The position numbers were made by a program, and so were the translations under genes. From Leifsonia aquatica H1aii (GTDB lineage: Bacteria; Actinomycetota; Actinomycetes; Actinomycetales; Microbacteriaceae), in contig NZ_AYMR01000018.1 in assembly GCF_000633535.1 (NCBI RefSeq), positions 124,001 to 188,000 on the forward strand: DNA of 64,000 nt, in the 5' to 3' direction. Below the pieces are notes generated by a model. The model was given only the letters and a program-made list of their open reading frames with translations, was not told the origin of the DNA and ran no database searches. Position 1 is the stretch's first letter, and every line of letters starts with the position of its first letter. This document shows, one piece after another, positions 1 to 9,863 of this stretch.

Positions 1-1
1 C

Positions 2-772
2 GTCGCACTGATGTCGATGGGCTTCGACTACGTGGACGTGGAGGCCGCGACCGAGCACGGCGTCTGGGTGACGAACGTGCCCGGCGCCGCGACGGAGGAG
101 GTGGCGACGCACGCCCTGGCCCTCCTGCTCGCCGCCGTCCGCCAGCTGCCGTTCTACACCGGCACGGCCACGGCCGAGCGGTGGAACGAGCGGGCGCCGG
201 AGGCCCCGCCGCGCCTGAGCGAGCGCACGCTCGGCATCGTCGGCCTCGGCCGGATCGGGCGGGAGTTCGCCCGGCTCGCCGGTCCGCTGTTCGGGCGCGT
301 GGTCGGCTACGATCCGATGCTCCCGGACACGCCGGAGGTCGCGGCCGACCTCGCCGCCCTCGGGATCGAGCGGGCGAGCCTGGACGCCGTGCGCCGCGCC
401 TCCCACGCGCTCTCGCTGCACGTGCCGCTGACGCCGGAGACGGCGGGGATGGTGGACGCCGCGTTCCTCGACGGGATGCCGGCCGGATCCATCCTGGTCA
501 ATGTCTCCCGCGGCGGACTGCTCGACAACGACGCGGTCGCCGCGGCACTGGACAGCGGGCAGCTGTCGGGGGCCGCGCTCGACGTGCTCGACGAGGAGCC
601 CCCGCGCCCCGGCCACCCGCTTCTCGGCCGCGACGACGTGGTCCTGACCCCGCACATCGCCTACTTCTCGGACTTCACCGAGGGCGAGTACGTGCGGGTG
701 CAGGCGCAGAACGCGGTGACGGCGATCGCGACGGGCACGCCCGAGTCACCGGTGAACCGACCGGCGCGCTGA
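2..772 (+). CDS. D-2-hydroxyacid dehydrogenase, C-terminal part (5' end outside window)
   Basis: NAD(P)-dependent reductase of 2-keto acids to D-2-hydroxy acids, cytoplasmic. The frame is open to the first base of the window, so the N-terminal part of the substrate domain is missing. Visible are the Rossmann fingerprint GIVGLGRIG, the arginine region NVSRGGLLDNDAV, the acidic residue in DVLDEEPP and the catalytic histidine in TPHIAYFSD: the Arg-Glu-His triad of the family. About 257 residues remain out of a usual 310-330. The family covers phosphoglycerate dehydrogenase, glyoxylate reductase and others. The substrate cannot be told from this piece. Confidence 0.9.
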   Translation, partial: VALMSMGFDYVDVEAATEHGVWVTNVPGAATEEVATHALALLLAAVRQLPFYTGTATAERWNERAPEAPPRLSERTLGIVGLGRIGREFARLAGPLFGRVVGYDPMLPDTPEVAADLAALGIERASLDAVRRASHALSLHVPLTPETAGMVDAAFLDGMPAGSILVNVSRGGLLDNDAVAAALDSGQLSGAALDVLDEEPPRPGHPLLGRDDVVLTPHIAYFSDFTEGEYVRVQAQNAVTAIATGTPESPVNRPAR

Positions 773-871
773 CGCGGCCACCTGAACGGGGGGAGCACAC
801 GTCGGGAGGTGCGGCCCGCCGCCATGGCAAGCTGTCCTCGGCGCGCGTCACGGTGATGCGCGGCGAGGGGG

Positions 872-1459
872 ATGAGCGTGACCGACGACACCGACGACCG
901 CGTGCAGGGCGGCAACGACAGTGCCGGGACCGTCGAGCCGACGGCGCAGGCGGCGGACGCCTCGCTCGCCGGATCCCCGGACGCCGATGACGCCGTCCCC
1001 GGCTCCCCGTTCTCGCAGAACGAGCGGGTCGTCCGCGGCCTCGCCCTCGCCCTGCTGGTCATCCCCGCGGGTGTGATCGCCTGGTCCATCCTCTGGAGCA
1101 TCGGCTTCATCGCCTCCATCGTGTCGTGGGGTGTGGCGATCGGCGCGGTCTGGCTGTACCGGGCGGGGTCGAAGGCGCGGGTGACGCGCGGTGCGTTCTG
1201 GGGCGTCGTCGTGATCGTCGTGGTGACGGTGGTGCTCAGCCTGCTCGCCGGGATCGTCATCGACCTGGCCGCGGCCATCGACATCCCCCTCATCGATGCG
1301 CTCACCCGGCCGGAGTTCTGGCAGCTCTTCGCCGACAACCTCTTCGGCAACCCGGACCTCTGGCAGGCCTACCTGCCGCAGGTGGCCCTCGCCCTGCTGT
1401 TCGCCGCTCTGGGCTGCTTCATGACGGTGCGACGGCTGGCGCGCGAGTCCCGGGCGTAG
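872..1459 (+). CDS. Small integral membrane protein, unknown function
   Basis: 195 residues. The first ~45 are polar and probably disordered, rich in Asp, Gly and Ala. They are followed by hydrophobic stretches at about residues 53-95 (two segments), 108-135 and 172-190, giving about four membrane spans. A GAGGGGG run sits directly before the ATG, so the in-frame GTG six bases downstream is an equally good start. No family recognised. Its neighbours are unrelated small enzymes on the same strand, so no function is inferred. Confidence 0.75.
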   Translation: MSVTDDTDDRVQGGNDSAGTVEPTAQAADASLAGSPDADDAVPGSPFSQNERVVRGLALALLVIPAGVIAWSILWSIGFIASIVSWGVAIGAVWLYRAGSKARVTRGAFWGVVVIVVVTVVLSLLAGIVIDLAAAIDIPLIDALTRPEFWQLFADNLFGNPDLWQAYLPQVALALLFAALGCFMTVRRLARESRA

Positions 1460-1491
1460 AACCCGCTCGCTCGACGCGCTAGCGTGTCGGC

Positions 1492-1914
1492 ATGACCGAC
1501 GACGTGCAGTGGGAGCGGGCCGTGGCGGTGGCGCGGTCGGCGTTCGCCGCGCAGGACTTCAGCGTGCTGGTGGGCGCCGAGCTGGTGCGCTTCGAGCCGG
1601 GCCTCGCAGAGGTCCGGGTGCCGTTCCGGGCCGAGCTGCGGCAGCAGTTCGGTTTCGTGCACGGCGGCGTCATCGCGTACGCCGTCGACAACGCGATCAC
1701 GTTCGCGGCGGGCACCCGGCTCGGCCCGGACATCCTGACCTCGGGCATCACGGTCTCGTACCTGCGCCCGGCGACGGGCGACCTGACCGCGGTCGCCACG
1801 GTCGTCGGCACGACCCGCCGGCAGGCGGTCGTGCGCTGCGAGGTGTTCTCCGCCGGGGAGGCCGGGCCGGTCCTCGTCGCCAGCGGGCAGGGCACCGCCG
1901 TCCTCACCGGCTGA
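1492..1914 (+). CDS. PaaI-family hotdog thioesterase
   Basis: 140-residue hotdog-fold protein, the normal length for PaaI-type acyl-CoA thioesterases, which hydrolyse CoA thioesters in the cytoplasm. The HGGVIAYAVDNA segment is the family's signature helix with the conserved HGG turn. The segment around SGITVSYLRPATGDL is the following substrate-pocket strand. A TAGCGT -10 box at 1480-1485 lies 6 nt before the ATG, so the mRNA is probably leaderless. The acyl substrate is unknown. Confidence 0.85.
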   Translation: MTDDVQWERAVAVARSAFAAQDFSVLVGAELVRFEPGLAEVRVPFRAELRQQFGFVHGGVIAYAVDNAITFAAGTRLGPDILTSGITVSYLRPATGDLTAVATVVGTTRRQAVVRCEVFSAGEAGPVLVASGQGTAVLTG

Positions 1915-1970
1915 CACGCAGCGACGTCGACGATCCCTGCCCGACCCGCACGCCATCCCACCGATCCCGC

Positions 1971-2021
1971 ACCCGCACCGACCCGCACCGACCCTGCACC
2001 GACCCTGCACCGACCCGCACC
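1971..2021. repeat. Short tandem repeat upstream of the VOC gene
   Basis: Five head-to-tail copies of a 10-11 nt unit: ACCCGCACCG twice, ACCCTGCACCG twice, then a partial ACCCGCACC. It lies in the non-coding gap before the VOC protein gene. No protein use is evident. Most likely a slippage-prone spacer. Confidence 0.85.
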
Positions 2022-2050
2022 CCGCCGAGGGAGCACAGAGAGGACGCACC

Positions 2051-2476
2051 GTGGCCGCCTTCAGCGACATCGTGATCTACGCCGACGACCCGCCCGCGCT
2101 CGCCGCCTTCTGGGCCGCGGTGCTGGAGTACCCGGAACCGACGCTCGACCCGGAGTTCCGGGCGATGCTGCTGGCCGGCGGGGTGGCCGAGGGCGATCTG
2201 GGCAAGCGCGCGGTGGCCGAGAGCCCCGACAAGCGCGGGCCGCGGCTGTTCTTCCACCACGCCGACGGGCCGAAGGACGGCCGCAACCGCCTCCACCTCG
2301 ACGTGCAGGCGGCCGCGGGTCGCGACGCGACCGACGAGGAGGTGGAGGCCGAGAAGGACCGTCTCGTCGCGCTCGGCGCGACCGTGGTGCGGCTGGTGCA
2401 CCAGAAGTGGGGACCGTTCCAGGAGCACTACTATCAGCTGCGGGATCCGGAGGGGAACGAGTTCTGCCTGCAGTAG
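2051..2476 (+). CDS. VOC-superfamily glyoxalase-like protein
   Basis: 141 residues forming one pair of the paired beta-alpha-beta modules of vicinal oxygen chelate proteins. The N-terminal IVIYADDPPALAAFWAAVL, the central LHLDVQA strand and the C-terminal LRDPEGNEFCLQ ending are typical of the glyoxalase_6-like group. Possible metal ligands are the central His and the C-terminal Glu. The start is GTG with a GAGAGAGG-type site upstream. The family includes dioxygenases, lyases and antibiotic-binding proteins, and nothing here fixes the reaction. Confidence 0.85.
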   Translation: MAAFSDIVIYADDPPALAAFWAAVLEYPEPTLDPEFRAMLLAGGVAEGDLGKRAVAESPDKRGPRLFFHHADGPKDGRNRLHLDVQAAAGRDATDEEVEAEKDRLVALGATVVRLVHQKWGPFQEHYYQLRDPEGNEFCLQ

Positions 2477-2593
2477 CACACGGTGTGAACCGGTGCCGCC
2501 CGCCGCTCTGTCAGCGATTCGGCGCTGCGGCGGGCACGTCGCGGAAAGATCCCCTCTGGTGCGCCCACCCCGTCACCCGGCATAGTTCGCCAC

Positions 2594-4970
<2,377 letters not shown>

Positions 4971-5001
4971 GGCGCCGCCCGCATCGTCGACCGCGCGGCG
5001 C

Positions 5002-5667
5002 CTACGCGGCTCCGGTGCGTCGCGCGCGCACCACGACGTCCCGCAGTGCGACCGCGCGGCCGCGGGGGTCGGCGAGGGTGCGCGCGCGGCGCTCCGCCGT
5101 CTCGATGGTCCACGCGTCGGGGGCGAGCACCGTCCGGATACCGGACAGGTCGGCCGTCGCGTCGGCCGGGTGCGAGTGCGGGTGCTCGTGCTCGTGACCG
5201 TGTCCGTCGGCCTGGTCGTGCCCGACGATCAGCAGTGTTCCGCCCGGGGCGACCCAGCGGGCGATCCGCTCGTAGAACGCGAGCTGACCGATCGTCGGGT
5301 GCGCGTAGAAGGTGGTGACGAGGTCGTACGGGTGCGGCGGCTCCCACACGGTGAGATCCGCCTCCACCCAGCGGATCGCGCTGTCGAGGTGCGGCGGGGC
5401 CGCGGTGGCGATGTCGGCGGCGGTGACGTTCCAGCCGTGGGCGGAGAGCCAGGCCGCTTCGGCGCCCGCGCCGCTCCCGGCGTCGAGAGCGGTTCCCGGT
5501 GCGAGGCCGGCGAGCTCGGTGTCGAGTGCGGGGTGCGGCGGCGGGCCGCCCGCATCGGCGTCCGCCCAGTGCGCCCGCCAGTAGTCCGCGCCGAATCGCT
5601 CCGTCCCGTGGTGCTCCGTCCCGCCGTGCTCCGTCCCGTGGTGCTCCGTCCCGCCGTGCTCCGTCAT
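5002..5667 (-). CDS. SAM-dependent methyltransferase with His-rich insertions
   Basis: About 221 residues, class I methyltransferase fold: SAM-binding motif I is LDAGSGAGAEAAWLS, followed by the acidic end of strand 2 in VTAADIA and motif-IV-like YDLVTTFY. The start ATG overlaps the TetR stop (ATGA), so the two are co-translated. Unusual features are an N-terminal TEHGGTEHHG tandem repeat encoded by a perfect 30-bp DNA repeat, and a second His/Glu-rich stretch GHGHEHEHPHSH after the SAM domain core. Both could bind metal. The substrate is unknown. Related genes are often annotated as tellurite-resistance-like methyltransferases, which I cannot confirm. Confidence 0.85.
   Translation of the reverse strand: MTEHGGTEHHGTEHGGTEHHGTERFGADYWRAHWADADAGGPPPHPALDTELAGLAPGTALDAGSGAGAEAAWLSAHGWNVTAADIATAAPPHLDSAIRWVEADLTVWEPPHPYDLVTTFYAHPTIGQLAFYERIARWVAPGGTLLIVGHDQADGHGHEHEHPHSHPADATADLSGIRTVLAPDAWTIETAERRARTLADPRGRAVALRDVVVRARRTGAA
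5601..5665. repeat. 30-bp coding tandem repeat
   Basis: The 30-bp block 5601-5630 recurs exactly at 5631-5660, followed by a partial third copy at the start codon of the methyltransferase. It encodes the alternating TEHGG/TEHHG peptide at the protein's N terminus. A 15-bp near-repeat lies within each unit. Length variation between strains is likely. Confidence 0.9.
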
Positions 5668-6302
5668 CGTGTCGCCCCCTGGCCGGAGCGCGCCAGCGCC
5701 GATCGCACGTCCGCGTAGACGTCGCCGAGCGAGGGGATGTCGCCGTCGGCGCCGTCCGCGCGGCGCACCCACTCGTCGAAGGTGAGCCGCATCCCCAGCG
5801 CGAAGCTCTCCGCCACCGCGTGCGCGTCCAACGCGGCGAGTGCCGGGCCGGCGATGAGCGCCTCTGCGAGCTGCTCGGTGAGCCGGGCGTCGCGTTCGAG
5901 GCCCGCGGCGTGCAGGGACGGGTTCTCGCGCATCAGCCGCCGCACGCGCAGGAAGCGGTCGTAGCCGTCCGGGTCGGCGTCGAAGACCTCGGTCAGCTGC
6001 GTCCAGGCGTACTCGAGGTCGTGCAGGGGATGGGCGGGGGAGGCGGCGGTCGCGATGCCGAGCAGGTGCGTCTCGAGCCCCGCGTCGTCCACCAGGACGG
6101 CGGCCTCCTTGCCTGCGCAGTGCCGGAAGAAGGTGGTTCGCGAGATCCCCGCGGCGGCGGCGATGTCGTCCACGGTGGTCGCGGTGTAGCCGTCGCGCTC
6201 GAAGAGCTCGACGGCCGCGTTGGCGATCGTGCGGGTCAGCTCGCGGCGGCGGCGCTCCCGCAGATCCGGGGCCGGGACGGTCGGTTGCTCCTGGCGAGTC
6301 AT
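5664..6302 (-). CDS. TetR family transcriptional regulator
   Basis: 212 residues. N-terminal TetR helix-turn-helix at about residues 18-65, with the typical core TVDDIAAAAGISRTTFFRH, and a variable C-terminal ligand/dimer domain. Divergent from the MFS exporter at 6397, with the methyltransferase translationally coupled behind it. The gap holds palindromes over both promoters, so it probably represses itself, the methyltransferase and the exporter until a drug-like ligand binds. A -10 box TAACGT (6314 to 6309, minus strand) ends 6 nt before the ATG, which suggests leaderless mRNA. Confidence 0.92.
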   Translation of the reverse strand: MTRQEQPTVPAPDLRERRRRELTRTIANAAVELFERDGYTATTVDDIAAAAGISRTTFFRHCAGKEAAVLVDDAGLETHLLGIATAASPAHPLHDLEYAWTQLTEVFDADPDGYDRFLRVRRLMRENPSLHAAGLERDARLTEQLAEALIAGPALAALDAHAVAESFALGMRLTFDEWVRRADGADGDIPSLGDVYADVRSALARSGQGATR

Positions 6303-6358
6303 GGTGCTACGTTAGCACGCTGTACCTAAGTGGTACTCAGTACCATGTTGTAACGTAG
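6303..6358. promoter_or_regulatory. Divergent promoter with nested palindromic operators (TetR/MFS)
   Basis: Symmetric divergent control region. GTGCTA-CGT-TAGCAC is at 6304-6318, GTACC-TAAGT-GGTAC at 6322-6336 and GGTACT-C-AGTACC at 6332-6344. An identical TAACGT -10 box faces each way: minus strand 6314-6309 and plus strand 6351-6356. The central palindrome overlaps both -35 regions, as expected for a repressor acting on both genes. Binding by the adjacent TetR protein is inferred. Confidence 0.7.
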
Positions 6359-6396
6359 AACCAATCGTGGTTCGCGCCGTGAGAACAGGAGCTCCC

Positions 6397-7857
6397 ATGT
6401 CGACCGCCCCACCACCCGCCCACACCGCCGCCGCGTCCGCATCCCGGACGGGACCCGTCCTCCCGCTGCTGCTCGTCTCTGCGTTCGTCGTCGTGCTCAA
6501 CGAGACGGCGATGGGAGTCGCGATCCCGCAGATCATGGCCGGATTCGATGTCTCCGCGGCATCGGCGCAGTGGTTGACCACCGCCTTCATGCTGACGATG
6601 GCGGTCGCCATCCCGATCACCGGAGTGCTGCTGCAGCGCTTCCCGCTGCGGTCGGTCTTCTTCGCGGCGATGGGACTGTTCGCCGCGGGAACGCTGCTGG
6701 CGGCCCTCGCCCCGGGATTCGGCCTGCTCCTGCTGGGTCGGATCGTCCAGGCCCTCGGCACGTCGATCATCCTGCCGCTGCTGTTCACCACCGTGATGCA
6801 GCTCGTCGCGCCCGAGCGCCGGGGCCGTGCGATGGGACTGGTGACGATCGTCACGGCCGCCGCACCGGCACTCGGGCCGACCGTCTCGGGGGTGATCGTC
6901 TCCGCCCTCGGCTGGCGCTGGGTGTTCCTCCTGGTGCTGCCCGTCGCCGCGCTGACGCTGGTCGCCGGCGCCGTGTGGCTCCGCACTGCGACGCCGACCC
7001 GTCCGGCCCGCTTCGACGCCCTCTCGGTGCTGCTCTCGGCGGTGGGATTCTCCGGCGCGATCTACGGACTGGCCTCGATCGGCGAGACGTCCGGAGCGAG
7101 CGGCGGCGTGCCCGCGTGGATCCCCCTGGTCGTGGGCGTGATCTCCCTGGCGGGCCTGGTCCTCCGCCAGCTGGCGCTGCGCGACACCGAGCGGGTCCTG
7201 CTCGACGTGCGCGTCTTCGCGGGGCGGACGTTCACGATCGCGACCCTTGCGATCGTGATCGTGTCGGTCGCGCTGTTCGGGTCCCTCATCCTGCTGCCTC
7301 TCGCGATCCAGCAGCTGCTCGGCGAGCCGCCCTACGTCGCCGGTCTGATGCTCCTGCCGGGCGGGATCCTCTCCGGCGTCCTCGCCCCGTTCGTCGGGAT
7401 GCTGTTCGACCGCGTCGGCGCCCGCGCCCTCATCGTGCCGGGCGCGGTCGTCGTCACCGCGGCGCTCGCGGCCTTCTCGACCCTGAACGTGAGCACTCCG
7501 ATCGGCCTCGTGATCGCGATGCACCTCCTGCTCAATGTCGGGACCGCGCTGATGATGACGCCGCTGATGACGACCGCGCTCGGGTCGGTGCGCCCGGAGC
7601 TCTACTCCCACGCCAGTGCGATCGTGAACACGCTCCAGCAGGTCGCGGGCGCGGCGGGGGTCGCCCTCTTCGTCACCCTGTTCTCGGTCGCGTCGGGATC
7701 GGAGTCCGCAGGGACCGCGACGGGCCCGTCGGCGACGGAGGCCCTGACCGCCGGGGTCGGCACGGCCTTCGCCGTCGGCGCCGCGATCAGCGCGGTCGGC
7801 ATCGTCCTCGCGGTCCTGCTCGGGCCGAAGGGAGGCCGGCGCCGGGTCACGGCGTGA
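6397..7857 (+). CDS. MFS multidrug exporter (DHA2-type)
   Basis: 486-residue proton-driven exporter of the inner membrane. After a short polar N terminus there are ~14 hydrophobic segments. The first ends in the DHA2-type LNETAMGVAIPQI pattern and motif A appears as LQRFPLRSVFF. AGGAG at 6387-6391 is 5 nt before the ATG. The leader is about 34 nt from the TAACGT -10 box. The 3' end overlaps the opposite-strand phzF relic by 11 bp. Controlled from the shared palindromic region with the TetR gene. Substrates are unknown. Confidence 0.92.
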   Translation: MSTAPPPAHTAAASASRTGPVLPLLLVSAFVVVLNETAMGVAIPQIMAGFDVSAASAQWLTTAFMLTMAVAIPITGVLLQRFPLRSVFFAAMGLFAAGTLLAALAPGFGLLLLGRIVQALGTSIILPLLFTTVMQLVAPERRGRAMGLVTIVTAAAPALGPTVSGVIVSALGWRWVFLLVLPVAALTLVAGAVWLRTATPTRPARFDALSVLLSAVGFSGAIYGLASIGETSGASGGVPAWIPLVVGVISLAGLVLRQLALRDTERVLLDVRVFAGRTFTIATLAIVIVSVALFGSLILLPLAIQQLLGEPPYVAGLMLLPGGILSGVLAPFVGMLFDRVGARALIVPGAVVVTAALAAFSTLNVSTPIGLVIAMHLLLNVGTALMMTPLMTTALGSVRPELYSHASAIVNTLQQVAGAAGVALFVTLFSVASGSESAGTATGPSATEALTAGVGTAFAVGAAISAVGIVLAVLLGPKGGRRRVTA

Positions 7858-7927
7858 GCCGGAGCGTCCCCTCCGCCGCGATCACGCCGCTCCCGCTCAG
7901 CCGCACCTCGGCGCCGTTGCGCCAGAT
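7847..7927 (-). pseudogene. 3' end of a phzF-like gene (relic)
   Basis: The last 26 codons of a minus-strand frame end at TGA 7849-7847, convergent with and overlapping the MFS stop. The peptide, containing GAEVRLSGSGVIAAEGTLRL, fits the final beta strands of PhzF-type isomerase/epimerase proteins, but it is too short for certainty. The frame cannot be followed upstream: at 7923-7927 it meets a LigD-like fragment in another frame. A phzF 5' part lies on the same strand at 14305-14679. I infer they were one gene. Confidence 0.5.
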
Positions 7928-8054
7928 CGGGTGCACTGAGCTCGTCCCAGCTGCGCGGGGCGGCGACGAACGGGTGCGCGGTGCTCCCCAGGGAGGACGG
8001 CGAGATGGTGGTCTTCTTGCCGTTGTTCTGGGACCAGCCGATGTCCACCGAGAA
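7923..8054 (-). pseudogene. Fragment of LigD primase-polymerase domain
   Basis: On the minus strand one frame reads IGWSQNNGKKTTISPSSL followed by HPFVAAPRSWDEL. This closely follows the conserved DWSQN..KTT.APYSLR....VAAPR.WDEL block of the LigD polymerase domain (bacterial NHEJ). Only ~44 codons remain; start, ligase and nuclease domains are absent. It sits at the left edge of the accessory island, which suggests debris from a rearrangement. The few-base overlap with the phzF relic may be the join. Confidence 0.65.
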
Positions 8055-8196
8055 CCTACCTCCATTGCGCGGTCCTTCCGATTTGAGATCAACGCGCATG
8101 TTAGGTTTCGAACATGGCAGCTTCGGATAGGGCTTTTGCGATCGCCGGAATCTGTGCGCCTGTTCTGTGTCGCCTGACGACTGCGCGGGGGTCGTG

Positions 8197-8499
8197 GTGA
8201 CTAGGCGCGCTGGCCTCTTTGTCGGCTCGGCGGGGATTCTCGTGCTTGCCGCCCTCGCTGCGATCGTAGGCGTGCTAGCTCTAACGAGTGAGATTGAGCC
8301 GGCGACGTTGCTCGTGTGCGAGAGTCCCACGGACGTGCGGTGCACCGATAACTTCTTCTTTGGGCGGCGGGGAGGCCAACACACGGTGGGATCCGCGTTC
8401 ATAGCGGCGGCGGTGCTGTTGGGGATTCTCTCGGGTGGGGTAGCGGTGCTTGCGGCGCGGAAGCAAGTCGGAGATGCCGCGCCGCCAGCACACGTTTAG
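8197..8499 (+). CDS. Small two-span membrane protein, unknown
   Basis: About 100 residues: a first membrane segment near residues 6-28 (AGILVLAALAAIVGVLAL), a short exported loop with two Cys around CESPTDVRC, and a second span near residues 66-90. GTG at 8197 has GGGGG 5 nt upstream. GTG at 8194 and a longer GTG start at 8167 are also in frame. Base composition is lower in GC than the flanking genome. No family recognised. It could be a surviving island gene or a remnant. Confidence 0.5.
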   Translation: MTRRAGLFVGSAGILVLAALAAIVGVLALTSEIEPATLLVCESPTDVRCTDNFFFGRRGGQHTVGSAFIAAAVLLGILSGGVAVLAARKQVGDAAPPAHV

Positions 8500-8672
8500 T
8501 CAACCCAACGGGACCCAGCCGGGGTTGTTGTCGAAGCACGCTCGCACGTTGGCGAAATAGGCAAAACGGACGTACAGGCGATTCCATTGGATGCGTTGTA
8601 GATGTGCGAGCCTCCCCAGAACGGAGTTGCGTCGCCCCATCGCCACTTGTTCCGAATTCGAGCGGAACGCAT
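8500..8672 (-). pseudogene. Frameshifted C-terminal fragment of an unrecognised protein
   Basis: On the minus strand one frame reads RNKWRWGDATPFWGGSHIYN and, after losing one base near 8580, a second frame continues RLYVRFAYFANVRACFDNN and PGWVPLG to a stop at 8500. The aromatic-rich composition on both sides of the shift, and the clean way they join, suggest a single former protein. I do not recognise the family. No intact 5' part exists because the esterase gene lies next door. Confidence 0.5.
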
Positions 8673-8680
8673 GTTGAACG

Positions 8681-9811
8681 TCAGCGGGTGAGGTGGGCGG
8701 TGAGGAAGCCGACCAACGGGTCCATCACCGCGACGGTTGACCAGGCGCGGCCGCCTTTGGCGTCTCCGAGGAAGGCCAGGTCACCGTGGCCTGCTCCATC
8801 TACGAGGTATCGGGTGCTGTCGATCCCCGCGTCCTTGAGCGCGTTGTGGGTCAGTAGCGTCTGGGATGGAGAGATGAGGTTGTCTGCTGTGCCGTGGTAG
8901 TGCAGGAAAGCGGGATCACCCTTGTGAATGTATGTGATCGGGTTTGCTGCTGCGGCCGCTGCGGGTTCATCGAAGAGCGTTTTCCCGGTGCTCGCGCCGA
9001 GGACGTACGTTGCGGCGAAGTTATCCGGAGAATGGTAGTAGTCCTGTGTTCTCTGATCGAAGTCAGCGGCGATCTTCGTGAGGTCGGAGGCGCCGAACTC
9101 GTCGACAACTGCTGAGACATTGCTGGAGACGTCACGGTTGCTGCCGACTTCGAATTCGGCGTTTCCCTGGGTGGTTGCTGCCATCGTCACGAGGTACGCG
9201 CCGGCTGATTCGCCCCACAGTCCGATGTTGTCGCTGTCGAGGTTGTAGTCCTTCGCGTGGGCGCGCACGAAGCGCACGGCGGATTTCACATCCGCAACTC
9301 CATCCTTGTACGTTGCGTGGTCGCCGATGGTGCGGTATTCGATCGATGCGATGGCGATCCCGTGTTCCAGTACGTACGAGCGGTTGCCGAGCGAGTTGTT
9401 GCGGTCCGAGATGATGAATCCACCGCCGGGGACGTAGACGACGACGGGAACCGGGGATGTGGCATCGGCGGGGACAGAGATATTCATCCGCATCTGGTAG
9501 GTCGATCCGTCGGCGAGCGTCCGTGTCTCATACACGACGTTGTTCGTTTCCGTGATGGGCTTGCCCGCGCATTGAGCCTGGGGGCTGGCATCGGTATCGA
9601 GCACCGTGCTTGTCGAGGTGTCGGGCGGTGCGACTGTCTTGGACAGGGGGAGTCCGCCTCCGGTGGCCACGGGAGCTGCCGTGCTGACTGGGGTGCAGTC
9701 GCCGACGGGTGTGGTGGCTGAGGTCTGCACGCTGCAGCCGGTCAGGACGGCCGCAATCGTGACCGCGGTGGCCGCTGTCGCCGCGGCTCGTGCTGCGAAC
9801 GATCTGTTCAT
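8681..9811 (-). CDS. Lipoprotein alpha/beta-hydrolase (HSL/BD-FAE-like esterase)
   Basis: 376 residues. The signal peptide ends in the lipobox LTGC (Cys near residue 26), so the enzyme is probably lipid-anchored outside the membrane. The hydrolase core has the oxyanion segment YVPGGGF, nucleophile elbow GESAG and a C-terminal GAGHGD histidine; the acid is likely the Asp in YHGTADNL. AAAGGA lies before the ATG. GC is clearly lower than the surrounding core genes. It follows the MFS gene on the same strand after 52 nt, so both may respond to the TetR regulator. It probably cleaves a short-chain ester; the substrate is unknown. Confidence 0.85.
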   Translation of the reverse strand: MNRSFAARAAATAATAVTIAAVLTGCSVQTSATTPVGDCTPVSTAAPVATGGGLPLSKTVAPPDTSTSTVLDTDASPQAQCAGKPITETNNVVYETRTLADGSTYQMRMNISVPADATSPVPVVVYVPGGGFIISDRNNSLGNRSYVLEHGIAIASIEYRTIGDHATYKDGVADVKSAVRFVRAHAKDYNLDSDNIGLWGESAGAYLVTMAATTQGNAEFEVGSNRDVSSNVSAVVDEFGASDLTKIAADFDQRTQDYYHSPDNFAATYVLGASTGKTLFDEPAAAAAANPITYIHKGDPAFLHYHGTADNLISPSQTLLTHNALKDAGIDSTRYLVDGAGHGDLAFLGDAKGGRAWSTVAVMDPLVGFLTAHLTR

Positions 9812-9863
9812 TGCTTTTCCTTTGCGTAGGTCTGAGACGTTGTGTTTGTGGGTCGTCCGATAT

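Noticed and set aside
1971-2021. Spaced repeats suggesting a CRISPR array
   Set aside because: The units are contiguous 10-11 nt tandem copies with no unique spacers and no cas genes in the window.
5668-5772. N-terminal extension of the methyltransferase into the TetR gene
   Set aside because: The Arg-rich extension lies inside the TetR coding region, while the ATGA overlap at 5664-5667 gives a natural start.
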